Source: Candidatus Rifleibacteriota bacterium (GTDB taxonomy: Bacteria; Muiribacteriota; Ozemobacteria; Ozemobacterales; Ozemobacteraceae). Taken from it: DNA of 64,000 nt. Location: positions 62,001-126,000 of the forward strand of contig JANJUX010000011.1 in assembly GCA_024710355.1 (NCBI GenBank), given 5' to 3'. The first letter of the stretch is position 1; each line of letters opens with the position of its first letter. A model generated the notes under the pieces. The model was not told the DNA's origin. It was given only the letters and a program-made list of their open reading frames with translations, and made no database searches. The position numbers were made by a program, and so were the translations under genes. This document shows positions 17,579 through 24,543 of this stretch, piece after piece.

Positions 17579-18778
17579 TTAGATGTATTGAATGCTGGTT
17601 TCCTTGAGATACTGGTTTTCAAGAAGCGCCGCGATCTTTTTGATGACGTTGCGCCTGATTTCCAGTTCGACCGGCATGTTCGGATCCTGGTGAAACTCGT
17701 TAACCCGGGTTCCGACCACAAAATTAATTATATCGCTGTTGAGCAGCATACGGACAATTTTTGTGGCCGGGTTGAGATTCAGGGTTTCGGGGTTACGCCG
17801 GTCTTCAAGATATCTGGCAACGCGCCCGACCGTGAGAATGCCCTCGGTGATCAGGTCGACACCGTCCATCACCGAATCGGGAGGCAGGTCGGGGTCGATT
17901 TTGCCAAGCATGACATGCACTTCGCGCCCGGTCTCGCGGGCGACAATATTGGCAGTGGTGCCGCCGCAGATAATTTTTCTGCCGGGAAAATTACCGACCA
18001 GGTCGGCAAGCAGTCGATCTTTTTTCTGGTCGTAGGGTGGCCCAGTCATTATCAGCAGCTGTCTGGGCTGGCGAAAGTAAATGACGCCGCAGGTGATGTC
18101 GTCGAGCGCATGCCCGCCGTTGTTGACCCAGGCCTTATCGACAACTGCCGCTGCCAGCTCACAGGCCGAAATATCTGCTTTCTTTTCGATCTGTTCTCTG
18201 ATGAAATTGCCGGTTTTTTCGATGCCCCAGCCGAACGGCAGTGACTGGCTGCCGATACCACTCTGACTGACGCCGTCGGAGAGCATGATGATGCGGTCGC
18301 CCGGCCGGGCCTGAAAATCGGCAACCGAAATCGCGACCGGTTCGCGGTCGGCTCTGGTTACCTGCACCTGCGAGCGTTCGAGTCTGATTATTTCAGAGCC
18401 GCGGGCAACCAGAACCGGCGGGTTATCGTATTCGACAATTTTAACTTCGTTTTCGAAATCGACATCGACGAGCGAAAAGGTGCTGTAGCTGATGTGACGC
18501 TCAGAGCAGACCGGCAGCGTGTCCATGATGCTGCGGGCCGCTTTGGCCGGGTCGCGAAAACTGCTCATGTAATTAAGCCCCATTACCGAAGTCAGAGTCG
18601 CGAGAACTCCAGCTTTTATGCCGCTGCCAAGGCCATCTGACAGAACCGAAATGACCCGCTGCTGTTCTTTGAGCTTGCGCGACAGAAAAACATCACCGCC
18701 AGTGCGCTGGCGGCCGCAGTTTTTCTGTCTGAAGTCGACTTCGACACAGCAGTTATTCGTAATTTTCGGAAATTCCAT
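17579..18778 (-). CDS. SpoIIE-type phosphatase, sensory-hydrogenase partner (copy 1)
   Basis: The start is set at MEFPK because GGAGG lies 7 bases upstream; the ORF-track start at 18802 has no such site. The phosphatase domain (about 1-220) has LSDGLGSGIKAG, IIMLSDGVSQSG and DDITCGVIYF. It is followed by the same C-terminal domain as the copy at 12953: MTGPP, IICGGTTANIVARETGRE, GVDLITEGILTV and INFVVGTRVN. It overlaps the 3' end of the upstream hydrogenase-sensor gene by 26 bp, mirroring the 25-bp overlap in the other pair. The presumed target is a phosphorylated STAS protein encoded elsewhere. Confidence 0.85.
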   Translation of the reverse strand: MEFPKITNNCCVEVDFRQKNCGRQRTGGDVFLSRKLKEQQRVISVLSDGLGSGIKAGVLATLTSVMGLNYMSSFRDPAKAARSIMDTLPVCSERHISYSTFSLVDVDFENEVKIVEYDNPPVLVARGSEIIRLERSQVQVTRADREPVAISVADFQARPGDRIIMLSDGVSQSGIGSQSLPFGWGIEKTGNFIREQIEKKADISACELAAAVVDKAWVNNGGHALDDITCGVIYFRQPRQLLIMTGPPYDQKKDRLLADLVGNFPGRKIICGGTTANIVARETGREVHVMLGKIDPDLPPDSVMDGVDLITEGILTVGRVARYLEDRRNPETLNLNPATKIVRMLLNSDIINFVVGTRVNEFHQDPNMPVELEIRRNVIKKIAALLENQYLKETSIQYI

Positions 18779-20495
18779 TGATTTCCTCCGGTTCGCTGCC
18801 AAAAGCTTCGAGAACGTTGTTCAGCCGCAACTCGGTTTCTGAGGCGTTTTCGCCGAGCAGATAGGCAATTTTCTGCACCGTTTCGAGGTTGAGTCTGATT
18901 ACTTCCTCGACCCTTTTCACCACCTGGTCACGGCGCACGTGCGGTACCCGTATGTCCTGAATCACTGCGCCAATTACCTGCCCCTTCTCGATTGAAAAAA
19001 CCGAAATGTTGAGCTGATGATCGCGGTAGGCGATATCGTGATCGACCCAGTCTTCGCCGGTGACCAGAACATTTCTGAAAACCTTGTGGAAAGGCACGAT
19101 CTTGCTGAGTTGTGCGCCTTCCATGCCGGGTGAGGCGTCGAACACCATTTCCATGTCAGAACCGAAAATGCTGGCAAAGCGGCGGTTACATTCGATGATG
19201 CGCAGACCGGCATCGGCGATTACCACTCCGGCAGGCATGGCTTTTATCAGAGCGTTGGCTTTTTTGCTGGCGAGTTTGCGCATGTATGAAACGCACATGT
19301 TTTCCATGGCTTTGCCGTCGAGCAGGGCCTCAGCGAAATCGCGGCACGAATCGTAACCGCAACTGCCGCAGTTCAGTTCATCACGCGAACCCGTTTTGCC
19401 GACGCGCTGCAGTGCTGCTCTGACGACATTTTCAGGGTGGCGTCTGATCTGCACCGGGCTGGTGCTGAATTTTGCTGAAATATCAAGGCTGCCAATCTGG
19501 TCACCGGGATGAAAAGCCTGATCGACATGGCTGAAAATGCTGTCACGTTTGATAATCGTGGCTTCACGTCTTTTCATGACCGGACCATTGACGCAACCGC
19601 CGCCGCAGGCGAGAAGCTCGACGAATATCTGTCGGCCGGCCGGCAGCTGGTCGAGTTCGCGCATTGCTGAAGTTATGGCGTCGATCCCGGAAAAACACAT
19701 GAATTCGACGTTCTGCTTCTTGAGGCGGGCTCTGATGCCGCTGATCATGCCGCCATCTATCGGGTAAAGACCGCCTTCACAGGCCGGGTGCGGGAAAAAC
19801 GTCAAGCCGTTATCAACCGGAACTTTGTAAGGATCGATGCCAGCATCAACTAGCCATTCATGCAGGTTTTCAAAGGTCAGGGCGCCGGCAATCGTTTCCT
19901 GGTAGCGTTCTGACTCAACTTTTTTGGCGATACACGGGCCGGCAAAGGCAACGCTGATGTTTTCGCCGGCTGTCGATCTGAGATAGCGTGCATGCGCCAT
20001 GAGCGGCGAAACTACCGGGGTCAGGTGCCTGACATAGTCGGGGTAATACTTGCAGATCAGGTCGACCACAGTGGGGCAGGCAGTCGAAAGAAACAACTGC
20101 TGATCGGAATGATCGATCAGCTCAGCAACCGCCTGTGAAACCATCTGGGCCCCGATGGCGGTTTCCGAGATCTGGCTGAAGCCAAGCTGGCGCAGGGCTG
20201 CGATCAGCTGCGAGATGTGCAGATTTTTGAATTCTGCCCGCCACGATGGCGCGATTGAAAGCATCACTTTTTTGCCGAGGTCGATCTGCTGCCTGACTGC
20301 CGGTACGTCGTTACGCACCTTTTTGGCGCCGACCGGGCAAACTTCGACGCAGCGCCCGCAGTGAATGCAGAGTTCATCGACGATGCCGGCGCTGTTGTCT
20401 TCGATTTTGATCGCCTTGACCGGACATTCGCGAACGCATTTGTAGCAGTCGCGGCAATCGGCCTTGCGGGTAAAAACTGGTTTAAGCTGATTCAT
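18753..20495 (-). CDS. PAS-domain sensory [FeFe]-hydrogenase-like protein (copy 1)
   Basis: 580 residues with the same architecture as the 590-residue copy at 14077: two [4Fe-4S] sites (CRDCYKCVRECP, CIHCGRCVEVCP), the H-cluster domain, the Cys cluster NCGSCGYDSCRDFA ... MCVSYM, a PAS domain (about 405-500) and a helical tail. L1 is LSTACPTVV, again with Ala at the proton-relay Cys; L2 is FAGPCIAKK; L3 is LLACGGGCVNGP. It is a likely low-turnover H2 or redox sensor. The start overlaps the upstream [2Fe-2S] gene by 14 bp. Confidence 0.88.
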   Translation of the reverse strand: MNQLKPVFTRKADCRDCYKCVRECPVKAIKIEDNSAGIVDELCIHCGRCVEVCPVGAKKVRNDVPAVRQQIDLGKKVMLSIAPSWRAEFKNLHISQLIAALRQLGFSQISETAIGAQMVSQAVAELIDHSDQQLFLSTACPTVVDLICKYYPDYVRHLTPVVSPLMAHARYLRSTAGENISVAFAGPCIAKKVESERYQETIAGALTFENLHEWLVDAGIDPYKVPVDNGLTFFPHPACEGGLYPIDGGMISGIRARLKKQNVEFMCFSGIDAITSAMRELDQLPAGRQIFVELLACGGGCVNGPVMKRREATIIKRDSIFSHVDQAFHPGDQIGSLDISAKFSTSPVQIRRHPENVVRAALQRVGKTGSRDELNCGSCGYDSCRDFAEALLDGKAMENMCVSYMRKLASKKANALIKAMPAGVVIADAGLRIIECNRRFASIFGSDMEMVFDASPGMEGAQLSKIVPFHKVFRNVLVTGEDWVDHDIAYRDHQLNISVFSIEKGQVIGAVIQDIRVPHVRRDQVVKRVEEVIRLNLETVQKIAYLLGENASETELRLNNVLEAFGSEPEEINGISENYE

Positions 20496-20775
20496 TTTCG
20501 TTGCCGCCTTCTTTGAAGACGTGATCGAGAACTTCGTTAACCGCCTGCGGAACCACTTTTTCGAAGGGCTGCCCGTCGATGATGATGACCGGTGCAGCTT
20601 TGCAGCGATTTGAGCAGAGACAGCCGCGGAAAGTGGTTTCTGCCGTCAGTTCGTTTTTTTCGAGGTAATCCTTGACGATTTCGACGCTGCGGTTGTTGCC
20701 GCGGGTAAAACAGGCGCTGCCCATGCACATGATAATTTCGTGACCTTTGCGTTCATCGCTGCCGGTTTTGTTCAT
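20482..20775 (-). CDS. Thioredoxin-like [2Fe-2S] ferredoxin (97 aa), first gene of operon
   Basis: ATG at 20775 (MNKTG) has AGGAGA five bases upstream, so it is preferred to the ORF-track start at 20790. The ligand pattern is CMGSACFTRG ... CLCSNRC, a NuoE/HydC-like thioredoxin-fold [2Fe-2S] domain. It is the first gene of the sensory-hydrogenase operon, preceded by a leader of about 205 nt and a promoter flanked by two Rex-type sites. It may carry electrons to or from the H-cluster sensor encoded next. Confidence 0.85.
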   Translation of the reverse strand: MNKTGSDERKGHEIIMCMGSACFTRGNNRSVEIVKDYLEKNELTAETTFRGCLCSNRCKAAPVIIIDGQPFEKVVPQAVNEVLDHVFKEGGNENESA

Positions 20776-20886
20776 ATATGTCTCCTGCAACCCATTTCGA
20801 ACTTGTTTTGTCGTCAGATTCTGAATTACCGATACTTAGAGGTTATTGTCGCCTGTTTTTCAGCCAGTTCCCTTCCAATCCCCGGA

Positions 20887-20895
20887 GGGGGGGGG
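20887..20895. repeat. G9/C9 homopolymer in the leader of the sensory-hydrogenase operon
   Basis: Nine consecutive G on the plus strand (C on the mRNA strand), about 110 nt upstream of the first start codon and inside the predicted 5' leader. It may be slippage-prone or a sequencing-error site. Confidence 0.6.
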
Positions 20896-20954
20896 AGCGG
20901 TACCCGGGCTGTTGCTCGAATAAATTCACACCGGTAAAATCTTGCCACTGCTTA

Positions 20955-20972
20955 ACGTGAAAAAATTCACAA
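20955..20972. promoter_or_regulatory. Rex-type operator, site 1
   Basis: ACGTGAAAAAATTCACAA matches the Rex consensus TTGTGAANNNNTTCACAA at all defined positions except the first two. The core GTGAA-N4-TTCAC is a perfect dyad. It lies just downstream of the predicted +1 of the sensory-hydrogenase operon, a classic repression position. Confidence 0.75.
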
Positions 20973-20986
20973 CAGCTCTGTAAATA

Positions 20987-21015
20987 ATTATATACGAAAG
21001 TGAAAAAAATCACAA
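20987..21015 (-). promoter_or_regulatory. Promoter of the sensory-hydrogenase operon
   Basis: Minus strand: -35 TTGTGA (21010-21015), 17-bp spacer, perfect -10 TATAAT (20987-20992). The -35 and part of the spacer lie inside Rex-type site 2, and Rex-type site 1 lies at about +10 to +27. Confidence 0.8.
20998..21015. promoter_or_regulatory. Rex-type operator, site 2
   Basis: AAGTGAAAAAAATCACAA has three mismatches to TTGTGAANNNNTTCACAA. It covers the -35 box of the operon promoter. It also lies 81 bp upstream of the divergent gene at 21096, which could be affected. Confidence 0.65.
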
Positions 21016-21095
21016 CCATTATCGGATGATAATTTTTATGCAGCGAAAATCACGCATGTGGTAGAATCAAACGAAGATCAGACGGAGGAACCGCA

Positions 21096-21749
21096 GTGAA
21101 AAACCGAATAGCCAAAATACTGGGCAGTTTTATTTTGCCGGGTGTTTTTCTGGCTCTGATGACTGTCTCTGCATCGCTTCAGGCGGTACAGTGTCAGGTC
21201 GGCTCATTTCTGGTCAATGTCGACGTTCGTAATTCGATTTACCTTATGGTTCCGCACGCTCTGGTAAAGTGCAGTCTTTCGGGCGAAAAAATCAGAATTT
21301 CAGCCAGCGCGCCCGGTTATGTGCCGCAGGTTAAAGAAATTCGCATGCTGCCGGGCACCAGTTCATATTTTGCCACCGTTCGCCTTGCCGACCGCGAAAA
21401 ACGCATCGATATTCTCGATTACAGTTATAAACCCATTGTTTCTGCCTATGTCGACCGCTTTCAGGGCGGCACGCCCTCGCATCTTTATGCCATTAACCTT
21501 ATGTTACCGGTCAAAACCTGGCCGCACCCGAATGCCGGCAATGTCAAGGTCAACCAGCCCGGCTACGGCTGGCCAATCCAGCTTTCGTGCGATATCAGTC
21601 TGCTTGAAGATTTTTATCGAGTGCGCATGCTGATTGATCGTGCGGTTCTCGATGACCCGAAAGATCACCTGCTGGTCTACGTCAATACTGCCGAAGATTC
21701 AGCCTTGAAGCAGCGTTTCAACGAGCTGCACCGCGACAACGACCTGTGA
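21096..21749 (+). CDS. Exported protein, unknown family shared with gene at 34613
   Basis: GTG start with GGAGGAA five bases upstream. An extended -10 (TGGTAGAAT) lies about 30 bp upstream. The N-terminal ~33 residues form a signal peptide (ending SLQAVQ). The mature part is beta-rich. It shares with the minus-strand protein at 34613-35497 the order SAPGY, a short (I)E(I/L)xxGxxYY-like turn, and WP-x-x-(hydrophobic), then VDR/IDR. In this copy these read ISASAPGYVPQ, YGWPIQLSCDI and MLIDRAVL. Function unknown. It is divergent from the sensory-hydrogenase operon across the Rex-site region. Confidence 0.65.
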   Translation: MKNRIAKILGSFILPGVFLALMTVSASLQAVQCQVGSFLVNVDVRNSIYLMVPHALVKCSLSGEKIRISASAPGYVPQVKEIRMLPGTSSYFATVRLADREKRIDILDYSYKPIVSAYVDRFQGGTPSHLYAINLMLPVKTWPHPNAGNVKVNQPGYGWPIQLSCDISLLEDFYRVRMLIDRAVLDDPKDHLLVYVNTAEDSALKQRFNELHRDNDL

Positions 21750-21751
21750 AC

Positions 21752-22582
21752 CTAATTTTGTGATCGTGAATAGGTCTGGCATCTTTTCGTCCAGCCGGCA
21801 AGCCAGCGTTTTTCATTGCGCTCTGGCGGGCTGTTGGTAACCCGCCGGGTTAAAACCCTTATTGCTGACTGTGAGAATTCCTGCAGGGGCGCGCCGTCAC
21901 CCATTCCCCGCAGAACCTGCAGCAGTCCCCAGCCATGCCCTCTGTATCTTTCGGCGGGCGAGGTTCCTTCGCCCTTGAAATTTACATAGTCCATCAGAGC
22001 ATAGAAGCCGTCTGGCTCGCCGGCGACCCGGTAGAAATTTTTAATTATCAGTGTGCGATCGTTGCCAGAGCTGTGAGAAAGCATTTGTGGCAGCGCTTTT
22101 TCAAGCCTGATGGCGGCAAAGCGCACCTGGTGATTTATCGTTTGAGCGAGAAAGCGGCGCAACTCGGTCATCAGCGGCCCTGAAAAGGCACGCATGAACG
22201 TCTGGCGATCAGGCCACGGGCAGCCGTTGGCCCTGACGAGAAAACCCGGTAGCCTGGTTCCCTGCAGTCGCATAAAATTCAGCAGCTCCGGGAAAGTTTC
22301 GACAAACGGGCCGGTTTTTCCGGTCGGATACCATATAAAATGCCCGATCCCAAGAGACGCGAACTCTTCACCCTCGTTCCAGGCGGTTAAACCCTCTATT
22401 TTTCCGCCAGATTCGTTCTGCCAGATCAATCTGCCGATTCTCGCCGCCTGCTGGTCTGAAAGCCGAATTGTCTGCCGATCGTAGCCCGCGCTGTAATGGC
22501 TGGTAACTGCCGCATGCAGACAGGTAACAGGCCACAGCAACATAATCAGAGCATAAGTTGTTAATTTGTGAATTTTTTTCAT
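21752..22582 (-). CDS. Exported protein of unknown function, lysozyme-like start
   Basis: It has a signal peptide of about 25 residues (ending LHAAV). The mature N-terminus has GRLIWQNESGG, a short loop, then FASLGIGHFIWYP, spacing that recalls the catalytic Glu and the following LGIGH-type motif of phage-type lysozyme folds; this is suggestive only. Later conserved-looking pieces are DYVNFKGEG and GHGWGLLQVL. It is encoded opposite to the flanking genes and converges with the gene ending at 21749 (2 bp apart). Confidence 0.6.
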   Translation of the reverse strand: MKKIHKLTTYALIMLLWPVTCLHAAVTSHYSAGYDRQTIRLSDQQAARIGRLIWQNESGGKIEGLTAWNEGEEFASLGIGHFIWYPTGKTGPFVETFPELLNFMRLQGTRLPGFLVRANGCPWPDRQTFMRAFSGPLMTELRRFLAQTINHQVRFAAIRLEKALPQMLSHSSGNDRTLIIKNFYRVAGEPDGFYALMDYVNFKGEGTSPAERYRGHGWGLLQVLRGMGDGAPLQEFSQSAIRVLTRRVTNSPPERNEKRWLAGWTKRCQTYSRSQN

Positions 22583-22884
22583 GATTGGCTCAGCTTAACT
22601 GCAAATACTGCAGATACGCAACCAGATGCTTTAGCGATGGCCTGTCTGATTTGTTTATGTTATATTGCAATCAGCCCTCCTCAGAAATAGCGGGCAAAAT
22701 ACAGAGATTCAAGACCTTTTTGTTGAAACGGCTTCGTTGCGAGGCCGTTTTTCCTTTTATCCCGGCTTTGCTTGCCTGCACAGCCTGCAAAGCCGTCAGG
22801 CGTCGCACAGGGCAATCCTGTGCAATTGCATGGGCGTTGCCGGCCGAACGTCTGAAAATGCAGAAATTGTGTTATAATCAATTT
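22583..22884 (+). other. 302-bp non-coding stretch with hairpins
   Basis: The long ORF of the track (22585-23238) covers this stretch, but its first 100 residues have no coding character and the true gene starts at 22885. It contains a terminator (22726-22759), then two inverted repeats: GGCTTTGC...GCAAAGCC and GCACAGG-CAAT-type CCTGTGC. TTATAAT sits 8 bp upstream of the next ATG. A short RNA ending at 22759 is possible. Confidence 0.4.
22726..22759 (+). terminator. Intrinsic terminator
   Basis: AAACGGC, stem-loop through TTCGTTGCGAG, GCCGTTT, then TTCCTTTT. No protein gene precedes it on this strand within 900 bp, so it may end a short untranslated transcript from the preceding 140 bp. Confidence 0.6.
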
Positions 22885-23238
22885 ATGAAACGCATTCTGC
22901 TGGTAATTTTTTTAATTCTCGGCCTTTGTCAGGGGTTCTGGCACGCTGATGGCGAGCTGTATCTCTGCCGCCTTGGCGTGGGCGAAATCTCTATTGGCGA
23001 GGCTTCGCACGCAGGTGCGACTCTCGGCGCCCCCAGAACCAGCAGAGATGTTTCGGTTTTTCTCACGGGTAACCGGCAGCAATTTAATTTTATTGCCAGC
23101 CAGGAAATCGACCCGCTGCCTGCCCCCTCGATAGCCTGGTATGCTTCGGCTCCAGGCCAGAATCGTCGAGCTGACCAGGCGCGTCATCCCGATGAATGGG
23201 GTCTGACGGTTTTACGCCTGCCGCGCAGCGACGGCTGA
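22885..23238 (+). CDS. Small exported protein of unknown function
   Basis: The likely start is ATG at 22885 (MKRILLV), not the ORF-track start 300 bp upstream. A hydrophobic leader (residues 2-17) suggests export. The 117-residue protein has no recognised motif; the C-terminal end is rich in Arg/Asp. TTATAAT lies eight bases before the ATG and no Shine-Dalgarno is visible, so start or expression mode is uncertain. Confidence 0.5.
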   Translation: MKRILLVIFLILGLCQGFWHADGELYLCRLGVGEISIGEASHAGATLGAPRTSRDVSVFLTGNRQQFNFIASQEIDPLPAPSIAWYASAPGQNRRADQARHPDEWGLTVLRLPRSDG

Positions 23239-23253
23239 TTTTCCTTTCCGGTC

Positions 23254-23311
23254 ACAGTCATAACTTTTCCCACTTTCACCGACTGCCCTTCTTCTGGGCG
23301 GTTACGACTGT
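23254..23311 (+). other. Structured element before the small membrane gene
   Basis: ACAGTCATAAC pairs with GTTACGACTGT 47 nt later (11 pairs with one G-U), enclosing the hairpin GCCC-TTCTTCT-GGGC. It ends 20 nt before the start of the 44-residue gene. There is no T-tract, so it is not an ordinary terminator; it could be a leader element or processing site. Confidence 0.4.
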
Positions 23312-23331
23312 AATCTTAAAGGAAAACATCT

Positions 23332-23466
23332 ATGGATAACCATAAAAACGATATCAATCAATTCGATAATAGCGAATCTCCGGCCGATCTCTTCAAAAAG
23401 ATCATTATTACTACCCTGATAACCTGTCTGGTCGGCTGGCTGGTCATGTATTTCGGCCTGATTTAA
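23332..23466 (+). CDS. 44-residue single-pass membrane protein
   Basis: This ORF is below the length cut of the ORF track. ATG has AAAGGAAAAC upstream at good spacing. The product has a polar, Asp/Asn-rich N-terminal half (MDNHKNDINQFDNSES) and one C-terminal hydrophobic helix (ITTLITCLVGWLVMYFGL). It lies between a structured element and a strong hairpin that precedes a cation exchanger gene. It may be a small regulatory subunit, but no homologue comes to mind. Confidence 0.6.
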   Translation: MDNHKNDINQFDNSESPADLFKKIIITTLITCLVGWLVMYFGLI

Positions 23467-23484
23467 ATCTCAGCGCCACACTAC

Positions 23485-23516
23485 GGCAGGTGGGCGGCTT
23501 TTAACGCCCACCTGCC
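23485..23516 (+). other. Strong hairpin between small membrane gene and exchanger
   Basis: GGCAGGTGGGCG, 8-nt loop, CGCCCACCTGCC: a 12-bp perfect stem with no T-tract after it. It lies 19 bp after the small gene and 32 bp before the exchanger start, so it may tune read-through or mRNA stability. Confidence 0.6.
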
Positions 23517-23548
23517 ATTTCACGGTATTATTCAAAAAGGGAAACAGC

Positions 23549-24514
23549 ATGCTTTTCAAACTCGAACTCGGATATTTTGAAATTGCCGCCATGATCGGGG
23601 CCGGGCTTTATCTTCTCACCATAGCCGCAGACTGGCTGGTAAGCGGCGCCTCGAATCTGGCCAGGCGCCTGGGGGTTTCATCTCTGGTAATCGGTCTCAC
23701 AGTTGTAGCTTTCGGTACCTCGATGCCAGAATTCGTCGTCAGCGTTGACGCCAGTTTAAACAATAACCCCGGCATCGCAGTCGGTAATGTGGTTGGCTCT
23801 AATATTTTCAATATTGCTCTTATACTTGGTATTGCTGCGCTGATTCAGCCGATTTCGTGCAGCCGGTCGGTTATCAGACGTGATGTGCCGGTCATGATCG
23901 GCGTGGCCGGCCTGATGTGGTATATGTCGCTCGACCGCATGATTTCGCGCCCAGAAGCGGCTCTCCTGTTTTCTCTGCTGATTGTTTACACAGTTTACAG
24001 CTATTACAAGGCGAGAACCGAACCCTCTACAGACGAAGCCAGCGAAGGCGACGAGCCGACCACTCTTTTTGCAGAAATCAGACTGATTTTTTTCGGTCTT
24101 GTGGCAATGATTGCCGGCTCAAAACTGCTGTTGCACGGTTCGGTGGCCATAGCCAAGGTTGCCGGCATCTCTGACGAAGTGATCGGTCTGACCCTTATTG
24201 CCGCCGGAACTTCGCTGCCCGAGCTGGCGACCTCGGTAGTGGCAGCCATGCGCGGCAAATCAGATATTGCCATTGGCAATGTCGTCGGTTCGAATATCTT
24301 TAATATTCTTGGCATTCTTGGCCTTGCAGGCATGGTGCTGCCGCTTCAGGTTTCTGAACATATGGGTAATATCGACTGCCCGGTGATGTTCATTGTCTCT
24401 CTCGGCTGTCTGCCGATCATGCGCACCGGTCTGAAAATTACCAGAATCGAGGGAATAATCCTTCTGGCTTCCTATGCAGTTTATACCTGGGTGCTTTTTC
24501 AGACCCCGGTCTGA
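23549..24514 (+). CDS. Calcium/sodium antiporter, CaCA family (YrbG-like)
   Basis: 321 residues with about ten membrane helices and the two inverted alpha repeats of the Ca2+:cation antiporter superfamily. They are GTSMPEFVVSV with AVGNVVGSNIFNI in the first half, and GTSLPELATSV with AIGNVVGSNIFNI in the second. A hydrophilic loop (KARTEPSTDEASEGDE) joins the halves. Members exchange Na+ (sometimes K+) for Ca2+ across the inner membrane. The preceding hairpin and small membrane gene on the same strand may form one unit with it. Confidence 0.93.
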   Translation: MLFKLELGYFEIAAMIGAGLYLLTIAADWLVSGASNLARRLGVSSLVIGLTVVAFGTSMPEFVVSVDASLNNNPGIAVGNVVGSNIFNIALILGIAALIQPISCSRSVIRRDVPVMIGVAGLMWYMSLDRMISRPEAALLFSLLIVYTVYSYYKARTEPSTDEASEGDEPTTLFAEIRLIFFGLVAMIAGSKLLLHGSVAIAKVAGISDEVIGLTLIAAGTSLPELATSVVAAMRGKSDIAIGNVVGSNIFNILGILGLAGMVLPLQVSEHMGNIDCPVMFIVSLGCLPIMRTGLKITRIEGIILLASYAVYTWVLFQTPV

Positions 24515-24543
24515 ATGGTTCTTGCGGTTTTTCAGCTGCGAAG

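Noticed and set aside
22560-22582. Rex-like sequence TTGTGAATTTTTTTCA at the start of the gene at 21752-22582
   Set aside because: The spacer is five instead of four, the right arm is incomplete, and it is explained by the codons of MKKIHK.
22778-22840. c-di-GMP (GEMM) riboswitch suggested by GCACAGGGCAA and GCAAAGCC
   Set aside because: The elements are in the wrong order and the GNRA/receptor parts are missing.
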